NCBI GenBank assembly: GCA_037976565.1
Contig: CP137666.1
Coordinates: 50,991,271-51,055,270, forward strand
Length of the DNA: 64,000 nucleotides
From: Mesocentrotus franciscanus
Lineage: Eukaryota > Echinodermata > Echinoidea > Camarodonta > Strongylocentrotidae
Direction: 5' to 3'
Of this stretch, positions 15,301 through 25,395 are shown one piece after another (the first letter of the stretch is position 1; each line of letters opens with the position of its first letter). Position numbers and translations under genes: made by a program. The notes below the pieces were generated by a model. That model ran no database searches, was not told the DNA's origin, and worked only from the letters and a program-made list of their open reading frames with translations.

Positions 15301-18300
15301 AAAAAGAGTTTGAGTAAAATCGGATAACTAATAAGAAAGTTATGAATTTTTGAAAAAGTATGTAAAACTATGGAACAATGGAAATCACTACACAAATTGC
15401 CAATTTGGTTATCAGTTTGTGACGTCATGTCCTCACTATTTATCAATTGCTTTATATAGTTTAATCCCATTAATTTCCCTTTTATCCCCAAAACTTGATT
15501 TCCCATGCCTTTGCCCAGGTTATATGATTTGTATCATATTGCGTGCATGACATTTCACAAAATCTTTTATGAACTTTGAAGAATTGATACTATTTTCTGA
15601 ATATTGTATATTCATAATTATTGATTTTTATATAAATAGTTTATCAAAATTCAAATTTTTCATGATTTAACTGGAAAAAATTACTCTATATTAGTGCATC
15701 CACACAAAAACATATTAATTATCAATCTGACTTAGATGCTGGTGTGAAGAAATAAGATTCTTAGGGGGAAAATAGGAAATTTATATTATCAAATCAATAT
15801 AAAGAAAATAATTAGTGGATAGTGAGGACATGACGTCACAGACTCATGAGTGAGTTACCAATTTGTCTAGTGATTTTCAAAATTTTTCAGGTCTTTAAAA
15901 ATTCATAACTTTCTTATTAGTTATCTGATTTTGCTCAAACTTTTTTTGATTGGTTTGTCTGATTTTTCTGCTTCTATTGAAAGTAATTTATTTTCGGAGT
16001 GGACTTGCCCTTTAATAAAAGCAGAAAAATGAGAGAAACAAATAAGTAAAAGTCTGAGCACTATCCGATTAAAAATAGGAAAGTTATGAATTTTTGAAGT
16101 TGTCATCAGTGAAACACAAATTGGCAACACTGTGACGTCGCATATCTTGCGAGCTCCTCTCCAATTTGCTCTGTACAGAAAATTACATAAATTTTCTTAG
16201 TTATTGATGACAGAATAGACTTGTTTAATACCGGGGTTGTACAGGGCAAATAGGAGGGTAACTCGCAAGACATGTGACGTCACAGGGTTGCCAATCTGTG
16301 TTTGATTGATCGCACCTTCATATATTCATAACTTTCTAATTTTTAATCGGTTTAATTTTGCTCAAACTTTCACTGACCCGTTTCTCTCATTTTTGTGCTT
16401 GTATTAGGGGGTGTGTGTGTGCTAAAATCCTTCCCATAGAGATTGCACGCATCCCTATGCAGTCTGAGTGCATTGTGCTATCATGCAAAATTGGTCAATG
16501 TTTTTATTACAAAATTGATATTCAAACCTTTATTGCTCGTGATCCTGAAGGTGATACTCAATAAATGAGGTGTTATACGAAAGAGTAGGTTTATCTCCAT
16601 ATTTCCAAAAGGCGTCATCTCAGAATTCTAAAAATATCTTGGTTAAAACAGCGATTTAAACATTGTTTTCTTGCTAGCTCCCAGATTTGCCACTTTTGAG
16701 AAATGACGCCCTGAGCGATAAGTAGTCCCAGTCGTAAGGAATATATCCAAGTGCTTATTTTTTTGCTAGCCCCCAGGGCCAGGGATCACAAACAATTACA
16801 GTTTGAAAATACTCGAAAATACACGGGAGTGTTGGCTCAGTCAGTAGAGCGTCCGCCTCACAACCGGGAGGTCGTGGGTTCGAACCCCGGCCGCGTCAGA
16901 CCAAAAGACGTTAAAAGATGGGAGTTGCTGCTACCTTGTTTGGCGTTCAACAATAAGAGGATAGAGCAATGTCGATCTGGCGCTGCTCAGTGGCTGCCGG
17001 GCTCACGATCAATTGGGCAAAAAGAATTTCCATTTTCGGTTTAACTTAATAAAATTTGGAGTGGACTTTAAAAGATTATTATTATTATTATTATACCCTT
17101 CCCCCCATTTTTCGGATCAGCTAAGTAGGGAGGCATGAGCTCCGCTCAGCCCAAACCCATGGTGACAACGCGTAAAATCTGCACATGCATATGCATCGGA
17201 CAGCGTGTAACGGACCCGCACATGGAAGATAACAGAGGTGGAGCTTGCGATCGCGCTCAAATTATTGCAGCTTAGCAACACGCGTACGCTTGCATATCGC
17301 GCGATGCAGCTGTTTAGCTATAATTAGTGAAACAAAATAACTCTGCGTGTACGTCTTTTTCGTCGATTCTGACAAAAATTGGATGAATATTTCCTAGATT
17401 TTGGGGGGCTGTATCTTTTGATAAAAACATCGGTGAGTCTTGAAATTTGAAATATATTATTCTGAGAAAATGATTTTTTTTTCAATTATCCAACCATAAT
17501 GGTGAAAAACGATCCAAAAGGGAAAATTGAAAAATCATTCAGACACCCTTTCTACTTGTATTAAAAGTAAACCAACTTAATAATATCAGGGTAGACTTCC
17601 CCTTTACCTTGGAAATACCTTGGAAATATACCTTGGAAGTAGGCATTTAAATTTAAGTTAAAGTTAAAAACTTATTTGCCTCTCATTGACATTCGGATGA
17701 AGAATCCATATTTTGACACATGTTTAGTTGTATTTACCTTCATAAAATCAACTTGTCTCTTACCATTAGAAGAGCTCAAACAATATTTCATCACAAACTT
17801 TATGAGATTCTAACTTAGAGTAAAGGAAGGAGTTTTCGGCCGGCGGCAGTTTTTGGCCGGTCCGTTGGATGCACGGTAAAATCCCTTTAAAATACATTGC
17901 ATACTAGCATATCACATATCACACACATACAATAACATGCCAGAGTCACTGGAGAACCACATTTGCAAAGGAAAATGTATCCTTAAATATAACATTTTAG
18001 CGATGTAATCGGCGGTTCCGCTACCCGAATCTGAAAAATCGAATATCTTACGCGTGTCTGTAAGGAATATGGGTACCATAAAATGAGCTGTATTTCAAGT
18101 ATTTTTCAGATTTAGAGCCAGATTTTTCGAGTACCGCAAGCTTAAAAGTATCTCACCGCACGTATCCTATCACTGCAGTCGGATACTATAGCGCTGTATC
18201 TGTTTAGTTTAGATTCCAATTTCTGATCACGGCACCCGCAGGCACGTAGAACTTTAGCTTACATTTAGCGCATGCGCAGAACGTTCATCCGATCTCAGCC

Positions 18301-21300
18301 TCATTTTCGTAATTTGGCGCCTAGCCAAGCCGACATGGGCCCTTTAGATTGGCTATCGCTGGCTCCCATAAGCTCTATGTTATAAGACATTAGTGCGAGG
18401 AGCTAGCTTGCGATTTCCGTTTTTGCCGATACCAAAATTATGATATTCCAGTCAAATCTTCTATTTGTTACGATTTTTTCAGCGTCCTTGAAAAGTTAAG
18501 TATTTCACTTAAGTTTAAGACTTACTTAAGCACTTAAGTTTGAAAAATTCTCATTTTCGTCATATTTAAGGTACAAACTGGAAATTTATTCTGAAATGTT
18601 CGTTGGTTTTTCTATTTTATGTGTGTGCAATTTCATGTGTGCGTCACCTATGTGTGAAGTGCGTCACCTGTTTAAAGGTACTATGTCCCATTTGCAGGCC
18701 AAAAAGATGAAAAGGTTAAATTCCAACGGCATTTGAAAGACAATACTAATTTAGAACTTCCCTTAAAAAAATGGGGCTTGAAAATGTCTTTAAGTGGGAA
18801 AATAACGACTATTAGTTGTCGAATCGACTTAGGAGCTATAGAGCCAGTAAGTAATAGTCTGATTTTTCAGACCATTGTACCGAATGGTCGTACGTTTTAT
18901 GCTGTGCAAAGATTCAATCAGTTTAATTTTGGCCATTACAAGAAGTGGGTTATTGATGTAGACAAATGCTCATGTACCCTTTACAGCTCATTTTATGTAT
19001 GTTATTACCAAAGATGAAAAAGCCAGTCAGTCACTCAATAGTGTCTGACAGTGAAGTCTAGCAAGTAAACGGGTTTCCTTGCATAATTTGAATATTAGGA
19101 CACTGCTAACATTTAAATTTCACAGATAGGACATACATGACATATTCATAATTCCTGTAAAGTTCTACAGAATTTGATGTTGGCTGCAAAAGGGACATAG
19201 TATCTTTAAAGCACGTCATGTCAAAATCTCTGTGGTGTGACGTAATATTTCGTATTGACTTTGCCATTGAACTTAAGTCGTGCTTAAGTCGACTTAAGTT
19301 AAGTAGGCCCTCTCTCACTTAAATTTGAAACAGCTGGAGTGTATCGGCCAATCAGAGCGCATAAACTCATTGTACATGGCTCAACGGCAAAAGTTCTACG
19401 TGGCAGGTGTAGTTTTCGGCCATGCGGGGGATTACGTGCTCTGGCCGCACGCGCTAGGGATATCAGCGGGCGAACGCACGGCGCGCGCTCCCTATTGACT
19501 TTGTACATGTGGCCAAAAACTGCCTCGCTAGGCCGAAAACTACCGCCGAAACAGTGAAAATGAAAATGAATATTGCCATTACAGTTCATGATTTTTTTCT
19601 GGGATTCTTTTTTTGTTTGAATAATAATAGAGTAGAGGAGGCAGTTTTCGGCCGGTCCGTTGGATGCATGGTAAAGTCCTTTAAAATACATTGCATAACA
19701 GCATATCACATATCACACACATACAATAACATGGCAGAGTCACTGGAGAACCACATTTGCAATGGAAAATGTATCCTTAAATATCACATTTTAGCGATGT
19801 AATCGGCGGTCCGCTACCCGAATCTGAAAAATGGAATATCTTACGCGTGTCTGTAAGGAATATGGGTCCCATAAAATGAGCTGTATTTCAAGTATTTTTC
19901 AGATTTAGAGTCGGATTTTTTGATCATCGCAAGCTCAAATGTTTCTCACCGCATGTATGTTATCCTATCAGTCGGATACTATAGCGCCGTATCTATGTAC
20001 AGTATAGTTTAGATTCCAATTTCTGATCACGGCACCCGCAGGTGTAGTTTTCGGCCATGCGGGGGATTACGTGCTCTGGCCGCACGCGCAATAGATCAGC
20101 GGGCGAACGCCAACACGCGCTCCCTATTGACTTTGTACATGCGGCCGAAAACTGCCTCGCTAGGCCGAAAACTACCGCTGAAACAGTGAAAATGAAAATC
20201 AATATTGCCATGGCAGTTCATGATTTTTTTCTGGGATTCTTTTTTTGTTTGAATAATAATAGTATTGGCTTCATGATTTGAACAAAAAAAATAATAAATA
20301 GGAAGTAAAGAGTCCAAAAATAGGATTTTGCCTTAAGTGTAGGGTGTCTGATCGCGACCCGATGTTGTGTGCTAAAATCCTTCCCATAGAGATTGCACGC
20401 AGCCCTATGAAGTCTACGTACATCGCGCGATCATGCAAAATTGGTCAATGTTTTTATCACCAAATCGAAATTCAAACCTAAATCGCTCGTGATCCTGAAG
20501 GTGAAACTCAATCAATGAGGTGTCATATGAAAGAGCAGGTTTTTCTCCATATTTCCCAAAGGGGCTCAATTCGGAATTCTAAAAATATCTTGATCAAAAC
20601 AGCGATTTAAACATCGTTTCCATCATAGCTCCGATCTTTGCCACTTTCCTGAACCGAGCCCCCCAGGCTTATGTAGGGCTAGACGTAAGGAAAATATCCC
20701 AGCACTTATTTTTCGCTGGCCCCAAGAGATCACAAGCGATTACAGTTTGAAAATACCCTTCCCCATTTTTCGGATCAGCTAAGTAGGGAGGCGGGAGCTC
20801 CGCGCCGGCCGAACCCATGGTGATAGCGCGTAAAATCTGCACATGAATATGCATCGGACCGCGTGTATACAGACCGGAAGTGGGTGCCCATTGAAGACAA
20901 TGGATTACCGATCGCCTTGAGTTGCGCATCCAGTTTACAACACGCGTGCGCTTGCACGCGTATGTGTACGCTTGCATATTGCGCAATTCAGTTGTGTTGC
21001 TATATTTAGCAAAACAACATAACTCTGCGTGTACGTCTTTTTTGTCGATTCTGACAAAAAAGAGGATGAATATTTTAAGGAATTGAAGGGGCTTAACTTT
21101 TGATAGAAACATAGGTGAGTCTTGAAATTTGAAATGTATTATTCTGAGTGAATAATTTTTTCAATTATCCAACCATAATGGTGAAAAACAATCCAAAAGG
21201 GAAAATTGAAAAATCGTCCAGACACCCTATTAAGTGGCCGAAAACTCCCTCCTCTACTCTAGGAAGTAAAGAGTCCAAAAATAGGATTTTGCCTTAAGTG

Positions 21301-21601
21301 GCCGAAAACTCCCTCCTCTACTCTAGGCCTATCAATAATCACAGGTTAAGTATTACAAATCTCAAAATTTTGAAACAATCACCCTACAAAATCACACGAC
21401 ACATGAACCAAAATATGAACTCCCACAATTATCTATCAGTAACACCGTTTACAATAGATGGGTATACACGATCATTTACCAAACTCGGTTCCACACGTTA
21501 AACCATCAACAAATTCATAGTTTTTATATAATATACATATATTTAATGCTTCAAAATGTAAGCTCACCATCTTCCTCATCCTTTTTATCACGTCGGAGCA
21601 T
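398..21601 (-). CDS. COPG: Coatomer subunit gamma, 5' 20 exons (3' end off window)
   Basis: Gamma subunit of the COPI vesicle coat, which retrieves cargo from Golgi to ER. Exons in transcript order: 21568-21601, 14489-14538, 13797-13877, 13207-13278, 12497-12652, 11038-11130, 10043-10246, 9328-9368, 8633-8687, 7393-7539, 6678-6962, 6166-6409, 5594-5669, 4774-4877, 4110-4238, 3698-3763, 3206-3348, 2517-2685, 1322-1419, 398-533. All junctions are GT-AG and the phases join into 794 codons plus one base. The start [11 protein letters not shown] resembles the family N terminus. The HEAT-like adaptin region (about residues 20-550) contains [45 protein letters not shown] and [10 protein letters not shown]. 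The appendage region starts near residue 613 and includes [15 protein letters not shown] and [10 protein letters not shown]. Vertebrate COPG is about 874 residues, so roughly 75-80 C-terminal codons are missing to the left. Most invertebrates have a single COPG. Intron 1 (about 7 kb) holds nested transposons. Confidence 0.97.
4998..5321. mobile_element. TTAA-bounded MITE in COPG intron 13
   Basis: The ends are TTAACTCTTATCCTGCCATA and the inverse TATGGCAGGATATGAGTTAA, so a TTAA lies at each border and the next 16 bases form a near-perfect terminal inverted repeat. The interior is richer in GC than its surroundings (GCGCGCTCGCG) and has no ORF. TTAA borders are typical of piggyBac-type and Kolobok-type non-autonomous elements; the superfamily is inferred only. 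Confidence 0.7.
8018..8563. mobile_element. Diverged copy of the ~540 bp TTAA-bounded element
   Basis: The left end TTAAAGGTAGTGTATCCC and the inner segments match the well-preserved copies at 11827, 18672 and 48327. The right end is decayed (GGGACACACCACTTT then AATAAAGG) and the TTAA is lost there. Many point differences make this the oldest copy in the window. It lies in COPG intron 9. Confidence 0.6.
8835..9027 (+). other. Array of histone-3'-end-like hairpins with CAAGAAAGA elements
   Basis: Seen in COPG intron 8, antisense to the gene. Hairpins with 4-base loops lie at 8905-8926 (9 bp stem, loop CTTT), 8948-8963 (AGTCCT-TCTC-AGGACT), 8970-8985 and 9012-9027 (both AGTCCT-TTTC-AGGACT). 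CAAGAAAGA occurs at 8931-8939 and 8995-9003. Sea urchin histone genes have a 6 bp stem, UUUC-type loop and, about 10 bases on, the U7-binding element CAAGAAAGA. The stem here keeps the G-C second pair, central pyrimidines and closing U-A pair. A motif CTGACGA...GAAACGTCGAGC lies just upstream (8836-8872). There is no histone ORF nearby, so this is probably part of a repeat or retroelement tail; function unknown. Confidence 0.6.
9626..9772. mobile_element. Short palindromic MITE
   Basis: The ends read AGGGCCCTGTCTTATAAAG and the inverse CTTTATAAGATGGGGCCC, enclosing about 110 bases with two further copies of a TTGCGATTGAT-like motif. Length, inverted ends and lack of an ORF suggest a small non-autonomous DNA element in COPG intron 7. 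No clean target duplication was assigned. Confidence 0.5.
10338..10520 (+). mobile_element. SINE with 7SL-like head and CA-rich tail
   Basis: The head GTGGCGTGCGCCTGTAATCC continuing to AGCTA is very close to the 5' domain of 7SL RNA (and so of Alu-type SINEs). A pol III B-box-like GGTTCGAAAC follows at about 10408, then a body containing CGTCTTTCGGATGG and GACGTTAAAGG, of a type common in invertebrate SINEs, and a (CA)n(TA)n tail. It lies in COPG intron 6, opposite to the gene. SINE status is well supported; the 7SL origin is inference from about 30 aligned bases. Confidence 0.6.
11827..12365. mobile_element. ~540 bp TTAA-bounded element, intact copy in COPG intron 5
   Basis: TTAA flanks inverted ends AGATACTATGTCCCTTTTGC and the inverse GCAAATGGGACATAGTACCT. 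It is almost identical over its length to the copy at 48327 and in inverse orientation to the one at 18672, so the family moved recently. On the minus strand it carries an open frame (12020-12253) starting [20 protein letters not shown] that recurs in the other young copies. There is no transposase, so it is non-autonomous. TTAA target suggests piggyBac-like, although TA target choice cannot be excluded. Confidence 0.8.
15232..16015. mobile_element. Fold-back element with ~125 bp inverted arms
   Basis: The left arm (15232-15356) begins TTTAAAGTACAAGTCCACTC and its inverse forms the right arm (about 15893-16015), ending GGAGTGGACTTGCCCTTTAA. The arms share long blocks such as CTTTCTTATTAGTTAT and GATTTTTCTGCTTCTATTG. 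The AT-rich centre includes TGACGTCATG palindromes near the arms and no coding potential. A related long-arm MITE lies at 51089. Superfamily not determined. Confidence 0.7.
16016..16404. mobile_element. Second fold-back unit related to the preceding one
   Basis: The left arm from about 16016 (AAAAGCAGAAAAATGAGAGA) is matched in inverse by TTCTCTCATTTTTGTGCTTG near 16383-16402. Arms also share GACGTCACAGGGTTGCCAA-type sequence. The right arm is cut by insertion of the 7 bp TSD element at 16405, and the remainder continues after 17554 (TTAAAAG). It shares arm sequence with 15232-16015, so the two belong to one superfamily. Confidence 0.6.
16405..17554. mobile_element. 7 bp TSD element, copy A (carries a SINE)
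   Basis: Homologous to 20340-21229 and 61512-62343 over most of its length. The right end is CAGACACCCTTTCTA; the left end TAGGGGGTGTGTGTGTGC is slightly shortened against the other copies. CTTGTAT occurs directly before (16398-16404) and after (17555-17561), a 7 bp target duplication inside a fold-back arm. A SINE at about 16823-17095 explains its extra length. No transposase ORF. Confidence 0.65.
16823..17095 (+). mobile_element. tRNA-derived SINE with (ATT)n tail
   Basis: The head has a pol III A box (TGGCTCAGTCAGTAGAGCG, from about 16833) and a B box (GGTTCGAACCC, about 16877), with a Val-type CTCACAA anticodon-loop-like segment between. A body of about 150 bases follows, then (ATT)n ending at about 17094. 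The insertion interrupts the TTTGAAAATACCCTTCC sequence that is continuous in the sister elements at 20340 and 61512. The acceptor stem does not pair, so this is a SINE, not a tRNA gene. Confidence 0.8.
18672..19209. mobile_element. ~540 bp TTAA-bounded element, inverted copy with longest ORF
   Basis: TTAA-AGGTACTATGTCCCATTT at the left and GGGACATAGTATCT-TTAA at the right. Orientation is opposite to the copies at 11827 and 48327. A plus-strand frame at 18733-19017 (94 residues) contains the same 77-residue open segment as the other young copies, with only isolated differences. It is inserted in the outer TA-flanked element. Confidence 0.8.
19630..21259. mobile_element. TA-flanked element, inner copy nested in a copy of itself
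   Basis: TA followed by GAGTAGAGGAGGCAGTTTTC at the left and the inverse CTCCCTCCTCTACTC followed by TA at the right. Long segments repeat the outer copy: TTTTCGGCCGGTCCGTTGGA (17835 and 19646) and the block with GGCCATGCGGGGGATTACGT (19416 and 20053). The outer copy breaks at AATAATA and resumes at TAGGAAGTAAAG, showing insertion at a TA. This copy itself holds the 7 bp TSD element at 20340-21229. Confidence 0.7.
20340..21229. mobile_element. 7 bp TSD element, copy B (best preserved)
   Basis: 890 bp from TAGGGTGTCTGATCGC to the inverse CAGACACCCTA. TTAAGTG flanks both sides (20333-20339 and 21230-21236), and the empty site GCCTTAAGTGGCCG is preserved at about 21291 in the outer host repeat, which proves the boundaries. 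The inside contains two near-perfect E-box-like and CpG-rich stretches but no usable ORF. A 7 bp target duplication with 11 bp TIRs does not identify a superfamily for me. Confidence 0.8.
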
Positions 21602-21833
21602 TATGTTGTGCTGGGATTATCAAAATATTGTAAAAATATTCTGTAGATCTAGACTAGATGTAGTTTCCTTGAACACGTAGATAGTCCACGTCACTTATCG
21701 TGTCACTGCGCAGTTCATTGCGCAGAGTTAGCTGGTACTAGTATTATTCACGATACTGGAAAATACGTATTAGTTCCAGTTCTTTGGTATTAATTTATAA
21801 TTTATAATTTATAATTATAATAATAGTAAAAAC

Positions 21834-21893
21834 CAGGCGCATAGCTAGGGGGCGGTGGGGGTGGTCGCCCCAAAAAAAAATGCCGGCCAAAAT

Positions 21894-21930
<37 letters not shown>

Positions 21931-22523
21931 AAGAAATTAAGGGAGAGGACGTAGGAAGAAAAAGGACCAGACAAAGACAAGAGTCATCTCCCTGGTATAC
22001 AACGAATCGTCTTCTTTCTCGTTAATACGTTAATGAAACGTCAAAGCCTTCGCGCTTCGCGCGGGAGGGAGGGAAACTGAATCGAGACAAGGATTAAGAG
22101 TCGAGAACGGTACAACGAATCGCCTTTTTCTCTAATAATACATTTAATGAAACGTCAAAGCTTTCGCGCTTCGCGTGGGACTCGGGGAAACTAGCTGAAT
22201 TCAGACAAGGATTAAGAGTCGAGAACGGTACAACGAATCGTCTTTTTTCTCTAATAATAAATTTAATGAAACGTCAAAGCTTATCGCGCTTCGCGCGGGA
22301 GGGGGGAAACTGAGTTCAGACAAGGATTAATTGAGAGTCGAGAACGGTAGGCCTACAACGAATCGTCATCTTTCTCTAATAATTTGATGAAACGTCAAAG
22401 CTCCCCCCTCCCTACACCCACCCACTAGGAAGCGCTTCGATCGCGCGCTCTGTAAGTGATTCACACGCTTCGCGTGCTCATGCACTACCGCCCCCCTAAA
22501 ATTAAATCCTAGCTACGCGCTTG
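21834..22523. mobile_element. hAT-type MITE upstream of COPG start
   Basis: Ends CAGGCGCATAGCTAGG and the inverse CCTAGCTACGCGCTTG are flanked by perfect 8 bp duplications GTAAAAAC (21826-21833 and 22524-22531). This is the hAT pattern. Contents: a C/G-rich left part, (GA)n at 21894-21926, then about four ~115 bp tandem units. It lies 233 bp upstream of the COPG start codon, in or next to the promoter. Confidence 0.85.
21996..22405. repeat. Minisatellite, ~115 bp unit x ~3.5
   Basis: Units contain ACAACGAATCGTCTT, ATGAAACGTCAAAGC, CGCGCTTCGCGCGGGAGG and GACAAGGATTAAGAGTCGAG in fixed order, with small length differences. The same unit occurs inverted at 25396-25810 inside a different hAT-type element. 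Confidence 0.85.
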
Positions 22524-24529
22524 GTAAAAACGGTAGCGCTTTCCACCGAAGTCTCTAAGCGCTATAACAAACAAAATACAATGACAAACAATTACATATT
22601 AAACAAACAAAAACAAAAAAAACAAAAAAAATACAATACTGACATACGAAATATATACATCAATGCATGTGAACAGAGTTAGTTAATCAACAAAAGCAAT
22701 TGGTTCTTGCAGATAAATTGGTGCCAATTCATGAATGCATAAATTATTGCAAAGCGCGATGCGATGGAGCTCGCACATCATCATCGCATCATCATCACAA
22801 ACCATTCGACCTCGTCTGAGGTTGGTCTACGAGGGACCCCTGTCACCCCTCCATGCCCCTAGCTCCCCCCTTTAAAAAAAAATTGATATTATAAATTGAT
22901 TCTATTATTTTGCGAGATTTTGATATGACACTATTATGAACCATATGGCATGTCGTTTCCCTGAGCTTGAATATCACTACCCAAATTCGTATATTGCATG
23001 GGGAATGAATATCTCGATCATGCAGCAAGGCACTGAAACCTAACAGGCCTATCTTTATGGTCGAAAATTAAAACTTGATCATGATCGAATCTAATCGGAG
23101 TTTAACTTTATGTTTTTTTTTTAACCCGTATTTAAAAGATAATAATGGGGTGTGAATAAAGAAAAGGGAGAATAAGGAAAGTCGTGTGGGCATTTACTGA
23201 CTCATCGAATGCTTAAATTAAAATGCGACGAAATGTACTGCTGGAGGGGAACCTCCGGCCTCCAAATATACGATAACGTTATACCTTATTAATTAAACTA
23301 CTACTCACTATGATCTTCATGATTTATCAAAATGGAACTTTCAGGCAGTCAGTGGTACATATCACTCCAGCATGTGAAATATGTCATGATACTTAAATTT
23401 CTTTCAAAAAATCTTGGTGAGAATTTATAATAAGGTTACACAATAGTTTTTTCTTTATATTCAGGGACAGTTTTAGAAAATCATGATGATGACATCCTTT
23501 CCTCATGTACCCCTCGCCCACCGTGGTGCCCCCACTGGCCCCACATATGGCTCCTGGCCAGGGGTGGCGGAGCGTCTTTCAAAGTGGGGGGGGGGGCACT
23601 AACAAAAAAGGGCACTTTCTGGAAAAAAGGGGGACCTACAAAGGAAAACTTCAAAGCGAAAATATACATAATATTTGAGACATTGGTAAGCCCTTATACC
23701 CCGACATTGTGATTAGATTATCAGGGATGATTTCATCTTTTGTTTCTCTCTTAACATGGTCCAAGATACTGCTTAAGTGTCATACTTTGCAGTTGGGTGT
23801 GATGGTCTGAATATTTATTTGCGAGCCAACGAGCGAAGCGAAGTGAGCGAGCACAAATTTAAAGATTTGTGAGGTCGCAGTGTGAAAAAATTACATCTTA
23901 TATACTGAGAGGAAAAAGCAATCCTAATCATGAAAGACTGAAAAGATCTTTGATAAAACAAATTTATATTAACTTAAAATGCGAGCGAGCTTTGGGTGAA
24001 ATTGAAGAATAAGTTGCTTTAAAAGTACTATGTCCCATTTGCAGGCCTAAAACTTGAAAAGGTTGAATTCCAACGGCATTTGAAAGACAATACTAATTTT
24101 GAACTTCCCTCAAAACAAAAGGGCTTAAATATGGCTTTTAGTGGGAAAATAACGACCATAAGTTGTCGAATCGACTTAAGTGATTGCAATCACCTAAGTA
24201 ATAGTCTGATTTTCAGACCCTTTTACCGAATGGTCATACGTTTTGTGCTGCACAAAGATTCAATCAGTTTAATTTTGGCCATTACAAGTAGTGAGTTATT
24301 GAGGTCAGGCGCGGATCCAGGATTTCTTAGGGGGCCCAAATTTGAAATTATGCGAGCCAAATATTGGTACGTAATGGTGACCAGCAGTGGCGTAATGAGT
24401 AAAAACGTTTGGGGGGGGCAGACAAATAATCCGCACCACCCTACTCTTAAATGCAGGCCCCGCTGAACGTTTTTCAAAGTGGGTGGGGGGAGGCTAAAGT
24501 ATTTACGATCAGGTAGAGCGTAGCGTTAA

Positions 24530-25050
24530 TTGGCGTGGGGTCTAGGGGCAAAGCCCCGGCGGGGGTCAAGGGGCGGAGCCCCCGGAAGCTCAGGGGGTAT
24601 AATTACGGTCAGATGAGCATATTTAGATACCTCATTCATGACACTGGCCGGAAGCTCAGCTGCTTAGGGGTTTTAGACAATGAATTACGGTCAGATGAGC
24701 ATCCAGGGGCCCGCCTTAGGGCCATTAGTTGGGTCCAGGGGGCAGAGCCGCCGGAAGCTCAGCGGGTATGGGCATTTAATTACGGTCAGATAAGCATATT
24801 TTGATACCTTATTTGTGACACTGGCAGGACACTAATTGGCGTGGGGTCCAGGGGCGGAGCTCCCAGAAGCTCAGGGGTTTCAGGCATTACATTACTGTCA
24901 GATGAGCATCTAGGGGCCCGCCTTAGGGCCCTAGGTGGAATCCAGGGGGCAGAGCTACCGGAAGCTCAGGGGTTTTAGGCATTTATTCACGGTCAGATGA
25001 GCATATTTTGATACATGTACATCATTATTTTGTGACACTGGCAGGTCACT
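24530..25050. repeat. GC-rich tandem repeat, ~100-190 bp units
   Basis: Recurring blocks GGGGTCYAGGGGCRRAGC, CCGGAAGCTCAGGGG and TTACGGTCAGATGAGCAT occur about five times in the same order with variable spacers. The plus-strand ORFs across it are repeat artefacts. Confidence 0.75.
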
Positions 25051-25395
25051 ATTTTTTCTTTCTTTCTCTCTTTCTTTCTATTTCTCTTTTATAATTTTTC
25101 AAAATAAGTGGGGGGCTCGAGGCCCCGAGCCCCGCCGTTCCGCGGGCCCTGACATGTAGCCCTCTAAATAAGCATAGGCCTATTTCTTGCCTGACTGTAA
25201 ATTTAGGAATTTGTCATTTTCCAACAAACGCATAAAAAAGTTTAATTTACTAAAAAGTGAGGAAAAAAATCGGAAAATTATGTAATTTCAGTAACATTTG
25301 TAAATCACCGGTATCGAATTAGAAATAAACCACGTTTTAATTTTTAACTGCCCCCCCCCCATTAGTAGGCCCTACGCCAGTGCTCCCCCCCCCCC

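Larger units (their letters stand above)
15198..17606. mobile_element. Composite repeat block bounded by AAGTCCACCCTGATATTA ends
   Basis: AAAGGAAAAGTCCACCCTGA at the left (about 15200) is matched in inverse by TCAGGGTAGACTTCCCCTTT at the right (about 17586-17605), suggesting one outer inverted-repeat element in COPG intron 1. Between them lie two fold-back units, a 7 bp TSD element and a SINE, listed separately. The outer element is an inference from the paired ends. Confidence 0.45.
17818..21323. mobile_element. TA-flanked inverted-repeat element, outer copy
   Basis: The left end after TA is GAGTAAAGGAAGGAGTTTTC; the right end is the inverse of GAGTAGAGGAGGGAGTTTTC, again followed by TA. 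It encloses a 540 bp TTAA element (18672-19209) and a second copy of itself (19630-21259). It resumes after the inner copy with GGAAGTAAAGAGTCC and ends GGCCGAAAACTCCCTCC. TA flanks and no transposase suggest a Tc1/mariner-type MITE; this assignment is inference. All lies in COPG intron 1. Confidence 0.65.

Noticed and set aside
16823..16897. Possible tRNA-Val gene
   Set aside because: A and B boxes and an anticodon-loop-like CTCACAA are present, but the acceptor stem does not pair and a long body with an (ATT)n tail follows; it is a SINE.
19299..20317. Several 70-136 residue ORFs
   Set aside because: Repeated in both copies of a TA-flanked MITE, with no domain resemblance; chance frames in CpG-rich repeat sequence.
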